64,000 nt of DNA, taken from Frigoribacterium sp. PvP032. Lineage in GTDB: Bacteria; Actinomycetota; Actinomycetes; Actinomycetales; Microbacteriaceae. The notes beneath the pieces were generated by a model. The model ran no database searches. It was not told the DNA's origin and was given only the letters and a program-made list of their open reading frames with translations. Both the position numbers and the translations under genes were made by a program. This document shows positions 38,806 to 47,815 of the stretch, piece after piece; position 1 is the first letter of the stretch; each line of letters opens with the position of its first letter. The stretch lies in contig NZ_JAFIBM010000001.1 in assembly GCF_017833035.1 (NCBI RefSeq), positions 3,263,709-3,327,708 on the forward strand, written 5' to 3'.

Positions 38806-40496
38806 GACTGGACCCGCTCGTCCATCAGGCCGCGCAGCAGCTCGGCGGTCTTCTCCGGGTCGCGCTCGGCGAGAGCGTCGATCTCGGCGCGGCGGCGCTC
38901 GGCCGACACGTACTCGGGCGAGGGCTCGGGGGCGGCGACGGGCAGGGCCACGGTGGCGGCCTCGTCGGCGAGCAGCTGACGGCGGGAGGCGGCGCCCGCG
39001 TCGTCGAGGTCGAGCCGCATGGTCGCGTCCCAGGTCTGGGCCGGGTTGCCGGCCGAGAGCTCGCCGAGGTCGACGTCCTCCCGGTCGTGGCGCTTGTTCT
39101 TCTTCGCGAACACGATCAGCCCGACGATCAGGGCGATCACGATCAGCGCGGCGATCCCGACGGTGCGGATGGTGCCCCACATCGCCTCGGAGGCGGCAGC
39201 CGCGTCGGCTGCGGCGAGCGCCGCCTTCGCGGCGTCGGCACCCTCGGTGTCGAAGTCGACCAGCGCGACCTCGACGGCGTCGCCGCGCGCCGCGTCGATC
39301 CCCGCGGCGTTCCGCACGAGGTCGTTGATGCTCTGCATGTTCACGCCGGAGGCCGCGTTCGCGTCCAGCGCGACCGACACGGTCTGCCGGCTGACGCCTC
39401 CTGCGGGCACGCTCATGGTCTCGGTGACCTTGTCGACCGCGTTGTTCTTGGTGGCGGACTCGTTGACGTAGCCGTCGTCGCCGGTCGCCGTCGGCGTGCC
39501 GGCCGCGGCCGCGCCCGTGCCGGTGCCGTTCGGCACGGCGATGTTGTCGGGGCCGAGCACGCCGGTCGAGCCGGCGCCGCCTGCTCCCGCGGAGCCCGCG
39601 CCGTACTGCTCTGTCGTGCTCGACTCGTTCAGGGCGATCGGGCCGCTGGTGGGCTGCGCGAACGACTCGGTGACCTTCGTGCCCGAGCTCTGGTCGAGGT
39701 CGGCGGCGACGATCACGGACGACTTGCCGGGGCCGACGACCTTGTCGAGCATCGTCTGCACGGCGGTCTGGACCTTCGACTCGTAGTCGCTGACCTGGTC
39801 GCCGGCGCCGCCGACGGCTCCGGTGCCGACCTGCGAGAGCACGGCGCCGGTCGAGTCGGTGACGGCGACGTCGGTCGTTGCCATGCCCTCGACGGAGGCG
39901 CTGGTCAGGTTCACGATGGCCTGCACCTGCTTGCTGGTGAGGGTCGCGCCGCCCTGCGTCTCGACGAACACGGACGCGGTGGGGTCCTCCTGCTCGGCGA
40001 CGAAGACGGACTCCTCGGGGATCGCGAGCTGCACGCTGGCGGTCTTCACGCCGTCCATCGCCGAGATGGTCTTGGCCAGCTCTCCCTCGATGGCGCGCTT
40101 GTAGGTGACGTCCTGCTGGAACTCGGACGAGGTGACGCCCATCGTGTCGAGCAGCGAGTAGCCGCCCTGGCCGCTGGTCGAGGGCAGGCCGGCTGCGGCT
40201 GCGGTGAGGCGCTCCTGGTAGACGTGCTCCTCGGGCACGAGGATCGTGCCGCCGCCCGCGGTCAGCTCGTAGGGCACCCCGTCGGCCTTGAGCTGCTCGA
40301 CGATGGCGCTCGCGTCGGCGGGCTCGATGCCGCTGAACAGCGGCGACCAGCTCGGCTTCGTCAGCCAGCTCACGAGGGCGACCGTGCCGAGCACGAGCGC
40401 GGCGATCAAGATGACCGCGATGGTCTTCTGGGCGACGGAGAAGCCGCCCATGGTCGCCCGCATCCGGGCGAGGGAGTTCTGCACTGCGGTCGGCAT
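38802..40496 (-). CDS. fliF: Flagellar MS-ring protein FliF
   Basis: 564 residues. The N-terminal membrane helix (about 24-44) is followed by ring-building motifs (LFSGIEPADASAIVEQLKADGVPY). The C-terminal membrane helix (about 440-460) and FliG-binding tail are present. The start ATG overlaps the fliE stop (TGATG). Confidence 0.95.
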   Translation of the reverse strand: MPTAVQNSLARMRATMGGFSVAQKTIAVILIAALVLGTVALVSWLTKPSWSPLFSGIEPADASAIVEQLKADGVPYELTAGGGTILVPEEHVYQERLTAAAAGLPSTSGQGGYSLLDTMGVTSSEFQQDVTYKRAIEGELAKTISAMDGVKTASVQLAIPEESVFVAEQEDPTASVFVETQGGATLTSKQVQAIVNLTSASVEGMATTDVAVTDSTGAVLSQVGTGAVGGAGDQVSDYESKVQTAVQTMLDKVVGPGKSSVIVAADLDQSSGTKVTESFAQPTSGPIALNESSTTEQYGAGSAGAGGAGSTGVLGPDNIAVPNGTGTGAAAAGTPTATGDDGYVNESATKNNAVDKVTETMSVPAGGVSRQTVSVALDANAASGVNMQSINDLVRNAAGIDAARGDAVEVALVDFDTEGADAAKAALAAADAAAASEAMWGTIRTVGIAALIVIALIVGLIVFAKKNKRHDREDVDLGELSAGNPAQTWDATMRLDLDDAGAASRRQLLADEAATVALPVAAPEPSPEYVSAERRRAEIDALAERDPEKTAELLRGLMDERVQS

Positions 40497-40861
40497 CAGG
40501 CCTGCATCCTCATGATCTCGGTGAAGGCGTCGACGCCCTTGTTGCGGACGGCGGCGACGAGCTCGAGCGTCACCTGGGCACGGGTGGCCGCGATGGTCGC
40601 GTCGTGGATGTCGGTCAGGTCGCCGGTGACGGCCTTCACGGCGAGCGTCTTGGACTGGCTCTGCAGCTGCTGCAGGCCCTCGACCGCGCCGACCATGCTC
40701 GACCCGAAGGCGGCACCGGAGGCGCTGGCGGCGCCGGTCGTGCCGGTGACGGAGGAGGCGCCTCCTGCGTTCCCGACCGCACCGCCCTGCAGCAGCGCGG
40801 ACACGTCCGCGTAGCCCGACGGCGCCACCGCGCCGACGGCGGGGATCCCCCCGACCGGCAT
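40496..40861 (-). CDS. fliE: Flagellar hook-basal body protein FliE
   Basis: 121 residues. The conserved C-terminal ~70 (LAVKAVTGDLTDIHDATIAATRAQVTLEL, in part) identify FliE, which joins the MS ring and rod. The N-terminus is low-complexity. The start ATG overlaps the flgC stop. Confidence 0.92.
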   Translation of the reverse strand: MPVGGIPAVGAVAPSGYADVSALLQGGAVGNAGGASSVTGTTGAASASGAAFGSSMVGAVEGLQQLQSQSKTLAVKAVTGDLTDIHDATIAATRAQVTLELVAAVRNKGVDAFTEIMRMQA

Positions 40862-41256
40862 CAGCCGCGGCCGATCTGGAGAGCGGCCTCGTAGGCGGTC
40901 TTGGCACGGTCCACCACGGCGGCGTTCGCCTGGTAGCCGCGCTGGGCCATGATCAGGTCGGCCATCTGGGCTCCCAGGTCGATGTCGGGCATGCGCACGT
41001 ATCCCTCGGCGTCGGCGAGCGGGTGGTCTGGCAGGTAGGTGACGCGGCCGGCCTCGCTGCCGTAGCGGTCGGCCTTGACGAAGACGCCGCTGGTGCCGGC
41101 GCCCTCCTGGACCTCGACGTAGCGGGCCTGGAACGCGGTGTCGTCCATCGACTTGACCGTGTCGACGTTGGCGATGTTGTCGGAGACGGCGTCGAGCCAC
41201 TTGCGGTGCACGGTCAGGCCGGTGCTCGCGATGCCGATCGCGTCGAAGGCCGTCAT
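40861..41256 (-). CDS. flgC: Flagellar proximal rod protein FlgC
   Basis: 131 residues, the usual size. It has the N-terminal rod motif (IGIASTGLTVHRKWLDAVSDNIANV, in part) and the C-terminal MADLIMAQRGYQANAAVV. The TGATG overlap couples it to flgB. Confidence 0.95.
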   Translation of the reverse strand: MTAFDAIGIASTGLTVHRKWLDAVSDNIANVDTVKSMDDTAFQARYVEVQEGAGTSGVFVKADRYGSEAGRVTYLPDHPLADAEGYVRMPDIDLGAQMADLIMAQRGYQANAAVVDRAKTAYEAALQIGRG

Positions 41257-41615
41257 CAGCCCATCCTGAACGCGGCGCGGACGCTGGTCAGCTCGCCGTT
41301 CATCGCCTGCGTGGCGAACTGGTAGCGGAGCACCGTGTCGATGTTCGACAGCGTCTCCGTGTCGAGGTTGACGTTGTTGCCGTCGAGCCGCGTCGGCTCG
41401 AGCGAGCGCTGCGTGGTCGCCTGCACCTGGCCGGCCCCCTGCACGCCGCCGCCCTGGGCGACCGACCGGCCGAGCGCCTCCTCGAACTGCACGCGCTTGG
41501 CCTGGTAGCCGGGCGTGTTCACGTTCGAGATGTTGGCGGCGATGGTCTTCTGGCGCAGCGAGAGGCCGTCGAGGGCGCTCTGCAGCGCCGCCTGGGTCAC
41601 GGATTCGATCGGCAT
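41256..41615 (-). CDS. flgB: Flagellar proximal rod protein FlgB
   Basis: 119 residues with the conserved N-terminus (LDGLSLRQKTIAANISNVNT). It is the first gene of flgB-flgC-fliE-fliF-fliG, behind a sigma-28-type promoter and a leader with two ACGGATC hairpins. GGACGGG upstream of the ATG is a weak ribosome site and again contains GGA. Confidence 0.94.
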   Translation of the reverse strand: MPIESVTQAALQSALDGLSLRQKTIAANISNVNTPGYQAKRVQFEEALGRSVAQGGGVQGAGQVQATTQRSLEPTRLDGNNVNLDTETLSNIDTVLRYQFATQAMNGELTSVRAAFRMG

Positions 41616-41647
41616 TGGTGCCCGTCCGGGGTGTGGTGTGGTCTGGG

Positions 41648-41685
41648 GGCCGATCCGTGGCCGAGGGGTCGAGCGATCCGTGCTC
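41648..41685 (-). promoter_or_regulatory. Two leader hairpins with ACGGATC loops upstream of flgB (putative CsrA sites)
   Basis: On the minus strand GAGC-ACGGATC-GCTC (41685-41671) and GGCC-ACGGATC-GGCC (41662-41648). The first lies within about 10 nt of the predicted transcription start. Confidence 0.62.
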
Positions 41686-41693
41686 AGGGCGCT

Positions 41694-41720
41694 CTATCGG
41701 CGCGGGTCGGGGGTGCGTAA
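41694..41720 (-). promoter_or_regulatory. Sigma-28-type promoter of the flgB operon
   Basis: TTAC (41720-41717), 15 bases and GCCGATAG (41701-41694) on the minus strand. A CCCC-N5-GGGG palindrome (41738-41754) lies 17 nt upstream of the -35. Confidence 0.75.
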
Positions 41721-41796
41721 GGCCGCGCGGGCCGCGTGCCCCCGGAGTGGGGGCGCGTGCGGTGCGCGTGCGGGGCGGGCGGACGAGACTGGGGGC

Positions 41797-42387
41797 ATGA
41801 CCAAGACGATCGGCATCTTCCTGTTCGACCAGTACGAGGAGCTCGACGCGATCGGCCCGTGGGAGGTGCTCTCGTACTGGACGAAGGGGCACCCCGGCGA
41901 CGGCTGGGAGGTGATCACGTTCGGCGACGCTCCCGGGCCGGTCACCGCCGCGAAGGGCCTGCGCGTGCTGCCCGACACCACGATCGACGAGCTGCCGCAG
42001 CTCGACGTGCTGATCTACCCCGGCGGCAAGGGCACCCGTGCCCACCTCGACGACGAGGAGCGGCTCGAGTGGGTGCGACAGCAGGCCGAGACCGTGCCGC
42101 TGATGACGAGCGTCTGCACCGGCGCCCTCGTCTATGCCGCCGCGGGCCTGCTCACCGGCCGGGCCGCCACGACGCACTGGGGGTCGACCGTGCTGCTCGG
42201 CAGCCTCGACCCGACGATCGACGTGCGCGAGGACGAGCGCTTCGTCGACGACGGCGACGTGATCACCTCGGCGGGGGTCTCGGCCGGGATCGACATGGCG
42301 CTGCACCTCGTCATGCGTCTGGGAGGTGCGGCGCGAGCCAAGCAGGTCCGTCTCGGCATCGAGTACGTCCCGCAGCCGCCCGTCTGA
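41797..42387 (+). CDS. DJ-1/PfpI-family protein, isonitrile-hydratase-like
   Basis: 196 residues. The nucleophile elbow SVCTGALVYAAAGLL carries Cys107, and Asp17 in EELDAIGPWEV matches the Asp of isonitrile hydratase (InhA). It could also be a related GATase1-like amidase. The start is ATG 41797, just after GACTGGGGGC; an upstream open frame overlaps the flgB promoter and is not conserved. It is divergent from flgB. Confidence 0.82.
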   Translation: MTKTIGIFLFDQYEELDAIGPWEVLSYWTKGHPGDGWEVITFGDAPGPVTAAKGLRVLPDTTIDELPQLDVLIYPGGKGTRAHLDDEERLEWVRQQAETVPLMTSVCTGALVYAAAGLLTGRAATTHWGSTVLLGSLDPTIDVREDERFVDDGDVITSAGVSAGIDMALHLVMRLGGAARAKQVRLGIEYVPQPPV

Positions 42388-42392
42388 CCTCG

Positions 42393-42449
42393 CGAGTTGC
42401 CAGTCGGCGGGGTCTCGCACGACTCAGAGGCCCGCGAAGTGGCAACTCG
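42393..42449. repeat. 57-bp inverted-repeat element, copy 3
   Basis: Arms CGAGTTGCCA (42393-42402) and TGGCAACTCG (42440-42449) are perfect inverse complements. It fills the gap between two convergent genes and may also act as a bidirectional terminator. Confidence 0.75.
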
Positions 42450-42453
42450 GGGG

Positions 42454-43170
42454 TCAGCGGCGCTGGTAGCGGTGCTCGGGGCGGCCGGTCGCGCCGTAGC
42501 GCAGCTGCATCGCGAGCTGCCCGTCCGCGCTGAGCTGTGCCAGGTAGCGCTGCGCGGTCGCGCGGCTGACGCCGACCTGGTCGGCCACCTCCGAGGCCGA
42601 GACCTCTGCCGAGGAGGCGACCACCGCCTCCAGCACGGCCTGCTCGGTCGCCGAGCGCGAGCGGGAGGAGGCGCGCGCATCTCCCGAGTGGAGGATGCGC
42701 TGGGCACGCTCCACCGCCTCCTGGTCGGTGCCGCCGTCGAGCACGTGCCGGAACCGCAGCCAGGAACGCAGCCGGTCGACGAGCAGCTCGGCGGCGAACG
42801 GCTTGATCAGGTAGGCGAGGGCTCCGCGGCGGAGGGCCGTGCGGATCGTCTCGCCGTCGGACGCCGCGCTGAGCACGAACGCGTCGACGTCGAGCTCGCG
42901 GAGCAGGTCGAGCCCGCGGCCGTCGGGCAGGTACAGGTCGAGCAGCACGAGGTCGACGTGCTCACGGGCGACCACCCGGCGGGCCTCGGCGACCGTGCCG
43001 ACCGGCGGCAGCGCCCGGAGCTCGGGCTGCGCGTCGACCTGGGCGCGGTGCACGTCGGCCACGAAGAAGTCGTCGTCGACGACGAGCACGGTCAGCGGCG
43101 CGGGCGCGGCGGCGGGTACGGGTGCGGGGATGGGTACGGGTGCGGGGATGGGTGCGGGGGCGTCGGTCAC
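42454..43170 (-). CDS. CitB/DpiA-family response regulator
   Basis: 238 residues. After a Pro/Ala tail (1-26, from a DNA direct repeat) comes a receiver domain with phospho-acceptor Asp78 (LVLLDLY), acidic residues VDDD at about 31-34 and Lys in IKPF. The C-terminal helix-turn-helix lies near SASEVADQVGVSRATAQRYL. It is paired with the sensor kinase upstream (GTGA overlap) and probably controls the CitMHS transporter. Confidence 0.88.
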   Translation of the reverse strand: MTDAPAPIPAPVPIPAPVPAAAPAPLTVLVVDDDFFVADVHRAQVDAQPELRALPPVGTVAEARRVVAREHVDLVLLDLYLPDGRGLDLLRELDVDAFVLSAASDGETIRTALRRGALAYLIKPFAAELLVDRLRSWLRFRHVLDGGTDQEAVERAQRILHSGDARASSRSRSATEQAVLEAVVASSAEVSASEVADQVGVSRATAQRYLAQLSADGQLAMQLRYGATGRPEHRYQRR

Positions 43171-45002
43171 GGGGTGCTCCTCGGGATCGGGGTAGGGTCG
43201 AGGTCGCTGGCAGGGTCGGTGCCGACCGGGTCGACCGCGCCGACGAGGCGGGCGCAGAACACGGCGCCGTGCCCGTCGCCCCGGGGCGACGCGAGCCAGA
43301 CGTCGCCGCCGGCGCGGCGCGCGATCTCGCGCGAGAGCGGCAGCCCGAAGCCGAGCCCGTGCACGCGGTCGGGATCGAGGTCGAGGTCCCGGTCGGCGTC
43401 GGCGCACGGCCCGGGGTCGCGGGCGGCCTCGGCGTCCGCCCGTCGCTCGAACACGGCGTGCTCGTCGTCGACCCCGCGGCCGGAGTCCATCACCGAGAGG
43501 TGCAGGTCGCGTCCGTCGTCGAACACCTCGACCTCGACCCAGGCCGGGGAGGCGCCGCCCGCGACCGCTGCGCGCACCGCGTTGTCGACGAGGTTGCCGA
43601 GCACGGTCGTCACGTCTCCGGGCTCGACCACGGAGCCCGACACGAGCGTCTCGGGGCCGAGCTGCAGCAGGACCCCCTTCTCTGCCGCCTCCACCCCCTT
43701 CGCGCCGAGGAACGCCTGCAGGTGCGGCTCCGTCAGCCGGTCGGCGTGCTTCACGGGGTAGCGCAGCGGCCCGTGCTCGAGCACGTCGGCGAGGTACTGC
43801 TTCGCCTGGTCGACCCGCCCGATCTCGAGCAGCCCGCTGACCGCGTGCAGCCGGTTGGCGAACTCGTGCCGCTGCGCGCGCAGCGCCGTCGTCATCGCGC
43901 CCACCGCGTCGAGCCGGCGGGTGAGGGCCTCGACGGCGGTGCGGTCGCGCAGCACGGCGACGCGGCCGAGGTCGACCCCCTCGCGGCGCACCGGCCGCAC
44001 GTCGACGAACAGCACGTGCGGCCCGACGACCAGCGTCGTCGAGTCGGGGCGGGCAGGGCCGCGGCCGAGCAGCGCGACGAGCGGCTCCGGCAGGTCGAGC
44101 TCGCCGAGGAGGCGCCCCACGGCCCCGTCGCCGAGCCCGAGCAGCTGCGCCGCCTGCTCGTTGCACACGCTCACGCGCCCGTCGCGCGCGACCGCGAGCA
44201 CCCCCTCCCCGACCCCGGCCAGGACGGCCTCCTGGTTCTGGACGAGCGACGCGAGGTCGTCGGGCTGCAGCCCGAGCGTGAGCCGGTCGAGACGCCGCCG
44301 GATCAGCACGGACGCGACGACGCCGAGCCCGAGCGCGAGCACGGCGACGGCCGCCACCGGCAGGCTGTCGCGGAGCAGCGTGTCGTAGACCCTGGCCGGG
44401 GCGTAGCCGACGCTGACCTCCCCGACGACCGCGGCCCGGTCGCCTGCAGCAGCATCGGCCTCGTAGATCGGCACCTTCGCGCGGGCGGAGTCGCCGAGGG
44501 TGCCGCGCTCCCACGAGACGGTCTCCTCGCCGCGGAGGGCCGCGTCGGGGCTCGTGCTGACGACCTCGCCGATGCGGTCGGGGTCGGGGTGCGCGAGGCG
44601 GACCCCGCGGTCGTCGGTGACGACGACGAAGAGCGCCCCGGTGCGCTGCTGCGCCGCGACGGCCGTCCGCTGCAGGTCGCCCCCGGCCAGCACCTCCTCG
44701 TCCAGGGCGGTGCCGTCCACGCTCAGCCGGGCGACCTCGGTGCGGACGTCGACGTCGCTCGCGACGCTCTGCGCCACGGCGAGCGCCGTCGACTCGGCCT
44801 CGCGCTCGAGGCGCTGCACGGCGATGCCGACGAAGACGGCGCTGGTGAGCAGGACGATCGCGGTCACGACGGCGAGCTGCAGCAACAGCACCTGCGTCGC
44901 GAACCGGGTGCGCCGGCGGGGACGCGGCGCGGGTGCGGTCACCGCCGGCCTCGCGGTCGCGCGCGTCGCGGCGGGCACCGCCCGTGAGCTGTCGTCGGTC
45001 AC
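43167..45002 (-). CDS. CitA/DcuS-family sensor histidine kinase
   Basis: 611 residues from GTG 45002. Membrane helices near 38-60 and 210-230 flank an extracytoplasmic PAS-like (sCache) sensor. A cytoplasmic PAS, the His box RAQRHEFANRLHAVSGLLE and an ATPase domain with NLVDNAVRAA and GLGFGLPL follow. This layout is typical of citrate and dicarboxylate sensors. It lies beside a citrate-type transporter in the divergent direction. Confidence 0.88.
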   Translation of the reverse strand: MTDDSSRAVPAATRATARPAVTAPAPRPRRRTRFATQVLLLQLAVVTAIVLLTSAVFVGIAVQRLEREAESTALAVAQSVASDVDVRTEVARLSVDGTALDEEVLAGGDLQRTAVAAQQRTGALFVVVTDDRGVRLAHPDPDRIGEVVSTSPDAALRGEETVSWERGTLGDSARAKVPIYEADAAAGDRAAVVGEVSVGYAPARVYDTLLRDSLPVAAVAVLALGLGVVASVLIRRRLDRLTLGLQPDDLASLVQNQEAVLAGVGEGVLAVARDGRVSVCNEQAAQLLGLGDGAVGRLLGELDLPEPLVALLGRGPARPDSTTLVVGPHVLFVDVRPVRREGVDLGRVAVLRDRTAVEALTRRLDAVGAMTTALRAQRHEFANRLHAVSGLLEIGRVDQAKQYLADVLEHGPLRYPVKHADRLTEPHLQAFLGAKGVEAAEKGVLLQLGPETLVSGSVVEPGDVTTVLGNLVDNAVRAAVAGGASPAWVEVEVFDDGRDLHLSVMDSGRGVDDEHAVFERRADAEAARDPGPCADADRDLDLDPDRVHGLGFGLPLSREIARRAGGDVWLASPRGDGHGAVFCARLVGAVDPVGTDPASDLDPTPIPRSTP

Positions 45003-45163
45003 GTCCGCCAGCGTAGGCGGCGATCGAGGAGGCGCGTGAGCAGAACGCGCAGAACGCGGCCAACGTGCGGAACGGCCCCAACGCGCAGAAGCAGGACGCG
45101 CCTCCTCGTGCCCGGCTAGCGTGCCCGGACGCGCCACCGCGCCCGACGGACGAAGGAGTCCTG

Positions 45164-46687
45164 ATGCTCGTTGTACTCGGCTATCTGATGGTCCTCACCT
45201 TCATGGTGCTGATCATGACCAAGCGGCTCTCGCCGATGCTCGCCCTGATCATGGTGCCGACGATCTTCGGCCTCTTCGCCGGCGCGGGGCTCGGCATCGG
45301 CGACATGGTGATCGAGGCGATCGGCGACCTGGCCCCCACGGCCGCGCTGCTCATGTTCGCGATCATGTACTTCGGGCTGATGATCGACGTCGGGCTGTTC
45401 GACCCGCTGGTGCGGCTGATCCTGCGGGTGACCGGCAACGACCCGGCGAAGGTCGTGCTCGGCACGGCGCTGCTCGCCGGGGCCGTCTCGCTCGACGGCG
45501 ACGGCTCGACGACGTTCATCGTGACGACGGCGGCCATGCTGCCCATCTACCTGAAGCTCGGCATGAGCCCGGTGGTGCTGACCTGCGTCGCCGGCCTCGC
45601 GAACGGCACGCTGAACATCGTGCCGTGGGGCGGCCCCACCGTGCGCGCCGCCGCCGCCCTCGGCGTGCAGCCGAGCGAGATCTTCGTGCCGCTCGTGCCG
45701 TCGCTCATCGCGGGCCTCGTGCTCGTGTTCGTGTTCTCGTGGCTGCTGGGGCTGAGCGAGCGTCGACGCCTCGGGACGCTCGAGCTCGGCGGGTCGAAGC
45801 TGGCCGCTGCGGCGTCGGCGATGTCGCCCCTCTCGCAGGAGCTCGCGACCGCCTCGCGCGGCGGCGGGACCGGCACGCCCGGCGTCGGCGTCTCGATGTT
45901 CACCAGCCCGACCGTCGCCCTCGGCGTGCGCGGCGGGCGGGCCGACGGCTCGCGGGCCGACGGGCCCGGCGAGCGCGCGGTCGACAACCCCGGCGGCAGC
46001 GCGAACGGCTCCCTCGGCGGCGGCGTCACGATGGCCGACACGATGCTCGACCCCGACCGCCCCACGCTGCGGCCCCGGATGATCTGGTTCAACCTCGTGC
46101 TCACCGTCGCCGTGATGGTGCTGCTCGTCGCCGACCTGTTCCCGCTCGCCTACGTGTTCATGGTCGGGACGGCGGTCGCGCTGCTCGTGAACTTCCCTCG
46201 CGTCAAGGAGCAGTCCGCCGAGATCGTCGCCCACGCCCCGAGCATCGTCGGCGTCGTGTCGATGGTCTTCGCGGCCGGCGTGCTGATCGGCGTGCTCAAC
46301 GGCACGGGCATGGTCGACGCGATGGCCCAGTGGCTGGTCGACGTGATCCCGACCTCGATGGGGCCGTACCTGGCCGTCATCACGGGGGTGCTGAGCCTGC
46401 CGCTCACGTTCTTCATGAGCAACGACGCCTTCTACTTCGGCATCCTGCCGGTGCTCGCGCAGAGCGGCGCCGCGTTCGGCATCGACCCGGTCGAGATGGC
46501 CCGCGCGTCGGTCGTCGGACAGCCCGTGCACCTGCAGAGCCCGCTCGTCCCCGCGATCCTGCTGCTGGTGAGCCTCGCGAACGTCAACCTCGGCGACCAC
46601 CACAAGAAGGTGCTCTGGCGCGCGGCGATCGTGTCGCTGGTGATGCTCGCCGTGGCGATCGTGGTCGGCGTCATCCCCTGGGGCTGA
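45164..46687 (+). CDS. CitMHS-family citrate-metal transporter
   Basis: 507 residues from ATG 45164 (AAGGAG 7 nt upstream). About eleven membrane segments; conserved loops include DGDGSTTFIVTTAAMLPIYL in the first half and FFMSNDAFYFGILPVLAQ in the second. CitMHS proteins import citrate complexed with a divalent cation. The central loop (about 230-320) is long, Gly/Ala-rich and poorly conserved. It is divergent from the sensor-regulator pair. Confidence 0.88.
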   Translation: MLVVLGYLMVLTFMVLIMTKRLSPMLALIMVPTIFGLFAGAGLGIGDMVIEAIGDLAPTAALLMFAIMYFGLMIDVGLFDPLVRLILRVTGNDPAKVVLGTALLAGAVSLDGDGSTTFIVTTAAMLPIYLKLGMSPVVLTCVAGLANGTLNIVPWGGPTVRAAAALGVQPSEIFVPLVPSLIAGLVLVFVFSWLLGLSERRRLGTLELGGSKLAAAASAMSPLSQELATASRGGGTGTPGVGVSMFTSPTVALGVRGGRADGSRADGPGERAVDNPGGSANGSLGGGVTMADTMLDPDRPTLRPRMIWFNLVLTVAVMVLLVADLFPLAYVFMVGTAVALLVNFPRVKEQSAEIVAHAPSIVGVVSMVFAAGVLIGVLNGTGMVDAMAQWLVDVIPTSMGPYLAVITGVLSLPLTFFMSNDAFYFGILPVLAQSGAAFGIDPVEMARASVVGQPVHLQSPLVPAILLLVSLANVNLGDHHKKVLWRAAIVSLVMLAVAIVVGVIPWG

Positions 46688-46724
46688 GGACGCGCCTCCT
46701 CGGCGGTCTCGCCCGACCGGACGC

Positions 46725-46780
46725 CGAGTGGTCAGGAACGGTCCTGCATCGCTCCCCGAGCGACCCTTTCTGACCACTCG
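46725..46780. repeat. 56-bp inverted-repeat element, copy 4 (variant arms)
   Basis: Arms CGAGTGGTCAG (46725-46735) and CTGACCACTCG (46770-46780) are perfect inverse complements. Size, CGAG...CTCG ends and location between convergent genes match the 57-bp family, but the inner arm sequence differs. Confidence 0.65.
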
Positions 46781-46809
46781 CTACCCCACCGGGCCGGGGG
46801 CAGGGCGCG

Positions 46810-47151
46810 TCAGCCGGTGGCGTCGAGGTAGACCGGGCGCTCGGGCTCGTGCGAGGACTCGACGCTGCGGACGGCCCCGAGGTGCGCGAGCACGGCCTTG
46901 CGGGCGGCGTCGAGCCGGGCGAGGGCCCCGCGCTGCACGCCAGCGACGGCGGCAGCCCGGTCGGCGAGCTCGGCGGGCAGCGGGCCGAGGCCGGCCGGCG
47001 GAGTCCACACGCCGGACACGCCCGACGCGCCGGACACGCCGGTCACGCCGGTCACGTCGGCGACGGCCTGCGGGTCGCGACCGGCGACCGCCTCGAGCTC
47101 GTCGAGGGCGGCGAGCCAGGCGGCGTGGGTGCGGTCGGTCCTAGGCGACAC
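46810..47151 (-). CDS. FliT-like small flagellar protein
   Basis: 113 residues from GTG 47151, which overlaps the end of fliS by 11 nt. It is helical, with a spacer of GV(T/S)G repeats (about 37-50) and a C-terminal helix. No strong family match is visible; position after fliD-fliS and size suggest the FliT chaperone slot. An open frame further upstream is out of register with fliS coding and is not credible. Confidence 0.6.
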   Translation of the reverse strand: MSPRTDRTHAAWLAALDELEAVAGRDPQAVADVTGVTGVSGASGVSGVWTPPAGLGPLPAELADRAAAVAGVQRGALARLDAARKAVLAHLGAVRSVESSHEPERPVYLDATG

Positions 47152-47815
47152 CGAGCTCGCCCCCGAGAGAGGTCGAGGAGGCGTTGGTCGCCCCGTAGCC
47201 GGAGGTCGCGGCCCCGAAGGCGGCGACCCCCACGGGCAGCGGCGAGCCGGCGCCGGGCTGCGACGCCGTCGGCGAGGCCGGAGCCGCGGACGGGAACGCC
47301 GACGCGGCGAACGCCGGCGCGGCCGCGGCCGGAGCAGCGGCGCCGGCACCAGCACCAGTCGACGCGGGCGTACCGGCGCCGCCGGCCATCCCGCCGCCGA
47401 GCGACGTCGCGGCCTCGTGCCACGCCTGGCGGAGCGGCTCGAGCAGCCCGGTGACCTCGCGGGTCAGGGCCACGTCGCGGTGCACGTTCGCGTTGACGAG
47501 CGCCGTCGAGGTGTAGCTGTAGAGCGCCAGCAGCCCCTCGCCACCGTCCCACACGTCGACGCGCAGCGACGAGGTGAGCTCGGCGATGATCGCCTGGGCG
47601 TGCAGCAGCTGCTCGGAGGCGGTCGCCCACTCCTGGCCGACCTGGGCCTTCTCGGCGCGGGCGAGGTCGAGCAGCAGGCGGTCGTAGAGCATCGTGACGA
47701 GCTGCACGGGCGTCGCCGAGAGCACGGCCTGTTCCGCGTACTCCGATCGCTGGCGCTGCACGACGGCGGTGGGCTGGGAGGCGGCGGCGAACGCCGCGAA
47801 GGAGGTGGCGTCCAT
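47141..47815 (-). CDS. fliS: Flagellin export chaperone FliS
   Basis: 224 residues. The first ~130 are the helical FliS domain (EQAVLSATPVQLVTMLYDRLLLDLARAE, in part). The remaining ~90 are an Ala/Gly/Pro/Ser-rich tail absent from model FliS. It binds the flagellin C-terminus before export. The start overlaps the fliD stop (TGATG). Confidence 0.92.
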   Translation of the reverse strand: MDATSFAAFAAASQPTAVVQRQRSEYAEQAVLSATPVQLVTMLYDRLLLDLARAEKAQVGQEWATASEQLLHAQAIIAELTSSLRVDVWDGGEGLLALYSYTSTALVNANVHRDVALTREVTGLLEPLRQAWHEAATSLGGGMAGGAGTPASTGAGAGAAAPAAAAPAFAASAFPSAAPASPTASQPGAGSPLPVGVAAFGAATSGYGATNASSTSLGGELGVA

